Positions 32,253 through 33,323 of a stretch of 33,323 bases of DNA are shown piece by piece. The notes beneath the pieces are model-generated. The model saw only the letters and a list, made by a program, of their open reading frames with translations. It did no database searches and was not told the origin of the DNA. The first letter of the stretch is position 1, and the number at the start of each line of letters is the position of its first letter. A program made the position numbers and the translations under genes. This stretch comes from Fibrobacter succinogenes (GTDB lineage Bacteria > Fibrobacterota > Fibrobacteria > Fibrobacterales > Fibrobacteraceae): contig CACXIR010000023.1 of NCBI GenBank assembly GCA_902767785.1, forward strand, positions 1 to 33,323, in the 5' to 3' direction.

Positions 32253-33323
32253 TTACACGCTGGCATGTGCCGCAATCTTGTAAATTGCGGTCACGTCGGC
32301 AGCCTTCAGCGGCACGAATCCCCAGCCTTCACCCGGGTTCAGCTTTTCCACCAGTTTCGGGATGTCCTCTTCCTTGGCACCCAGCTCTGCGAAATTGATG
32401 GGCATGCCAATAGAATGGAGGAACCGGCGGAAGGCCTTGATGCCTTCCAAGGCAGTGGCCTTCGGGTCCGCAAAGTTCATCTGGCAGCCAAATACGCGGG
32501 TAGCCATCTGAGCAAAACGCATTACGTCATGGTCCACCACATATTCCATCCAGGCGGGCATAATCACCGCGAGGCCCGCACCATGGGCGCAGTCATAAAG
32601 TGCGGAGAGTTCGTGTTCTATGGCGTGGCTGTTCCAGTCCTGACTGCGCCCGCAGCCCACAATGCCGTTGTGGGCTACCGTCCCCGCCCACATGATGTTG
32701 GCACGCACCTGGTAGTTGGCGGGGTCGGCAATGGCGCGGGGCCCTTCCTTCACCATGGTAAGCAAAACAGCTTCGCACAGGCGGTCGGTCACTTCCACAT
32801 CCTTCGTGTTGGTGAAGTAGCGTTCAAACACATGGGCCATGATGTCGGTAATGCCGCAGGCCGTCTGGTAGGCGGGCAACGTGCAAAGGAGTGCCGGATT
32901 CTGCACCGCAAACTTGGGGCGGATCAAGTCGCTGCCGGTGCCACGCTTGAGCATGCCGTCTTCCTTGGTCACCACGGAATCGCCGCTACCCTCGGAACCG
33001 GCGGCGGCAATGGTCTGCACCACGCCAATGGGGAGAGCCTTTGCAATAGTGGCCTTGCCTTCGTAAAAATCCCAGAAGTCGCCGTCGTAGGGAACACCCA
33101 TGGCAATGCCCTTGGCGCTGTCAATAGTGGAGCCGCCGCCCACCGCAAGGATAAAGTCAATGCCGTTTTCGCGGACCATCTTGATGCCCTCGTAAACTAG
33201 GGTATCCCGCGGATTGGGCTTCACGCCACCCAGTTCTACATGGGCGATGCCGGCCTTGTCCAGGGATGCCTTCACCCGGTCAATCAAGCCGGAACGTACG
33301 GCAGAGCCTCCGCCGTAGTGGAT
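32253..33323 (-). CDS. Iron-containing alcohol dehydrogenase (BdhA/YqhD type), 5' end outside the window
   Basis: The frame is open to the right edge, where it reads IHYGGGSAVRSGLIDRVKASLDKAG, so the N-terminal 25-35 residues are missing. The NAD(P)-binding part has LAVGGGSTIDSAKGIA. Metal-binding and active-site landmarks of family III alcohol dehydrogenases are QTACGITDIMAHVFERYF (Asp and His ligands), SHAIEHELSALYDCAHGAGLAVIMPAWM (two His) and a C-terminal domain ending LKAADVTAIYKIAAHASV. The type resembles NAD(P)H-dependent butanol dehydrogenases and YqhD aldehyde reductases, which discard reducing equivalents in fermentation. It is convergent with the PHP gene across a shared terminator. 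Confidence 0.93.
   Translation of the reverse strand: MHYGGGSAVRSGLIDRVKASLDKAGIAHVELGGVKPNPRDTLVYEGIKMVRENGIDFILAVGGGSTIDSAKGIAMGVPYDGDFWDFYEGKATIAKALPIGVVQTIAAAGSEGSGDSVVTKEDGMLKRGTGSDLIRPKFAVQNPALLCTLPAYQTACGITDIMAHVFERYFTNTKDVEVTDRLCEAVLLTMVKEGPRAIADPANYQVRANIMWAGTVAHNGIVGCGRSQDWNSHAIEHELSALYDCAHGAGLAVIMPAWMEYVVDHDVMRFAQMATRVFGCQMNFADPKATALEGIKAFRRFLHSIGMPINFAELGAKEEDIPKLVEKLNPGEGWGFVPLKAADVTAIYKIAAHASV

Overview
The window looks like a chromosomal segment of a strictly anaerobic, Gram-negative bacterium of the Fibrobacter type. The evidence is LptF/LptG and BamD (lipopolysaccharide export and outer-membrane assembly), an oxygen-sensitive class III ribonucleotide reductase, an iron-dependent alcohol dehydrogenase, and very large secreted proteins, one with a long Ser-Gly-Gln linker array of the sort found in Fibrobacter surface proteins. 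No integrase, transposase, phage gene or CRISPR array was seen. The genus is inferred from style and content, not from a search.

Layout. (1) 48-5588, minus strand: a tight cluster of a methyltransferase, an AglD/YbhN-type membrane protein, a UvrD/Rep-like helicase fused to a PlsC acyltransferase, glutamate racemase (murI) and an unknown protein. (2) 5598-6727: a promoter region with a sigma-54-like site and palindromic upstream sites, driving a short sigma-70 family factor. Two hairpin repeats follow it. (3) 6907-14019, minus: two paralogous large secreted proteins in one operon. (4) 14187-16671: hemW, then a divergent small membrane protein and a membrane-bound class III nucleotide cyclase. 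(5) 16660-17215: a consensus promoter, tRNA-Gly(GCC), and about 440 bases of palindromes that contain repeated copies of the tRNA 3' end. (6) 17296-18737: a zinc-ribbon/TM2 protein and a rhomboid protein. (7) 18734-21840, minus: the nrdD-nrdG locus. nrdD is broken by a frameshift, its glycyl-radical domain lies on a separate 48-codon gene, nrdG has no normal start for its conserved N-terminus, and two NrdR-box-like sites lie upstream. (8) 22028-22949: a lipoprotein with a strong promoter. (9) 22921-28712, minus: lptF-lptG-GAF/GGDEF protein-sodium/solute symporter. (10) 28778-32198: bamD, an outer-membrane protein and a PHP-type phosphoesterase, divergent from lptF. (11) 32253 to the right edge: an iron alcohol dehydrogenase cut off by the window.

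How the genes fit together. Regions 9 and 10 form a divergent envelope-building locus with a diguanylate cyclase built in. Region 1 mixes cell-wall precursor supply (murI) with lipid-related functions. The strongest leads are the helicase-acyltransferase fusion, in which the helicase lacks subdomain 2B and a slippery A-run sits at the junction; the split and damaged class III reductase; the tRNA-derived palindrome array; and the sigma-54-type control region in front of a sigma-70 gene.
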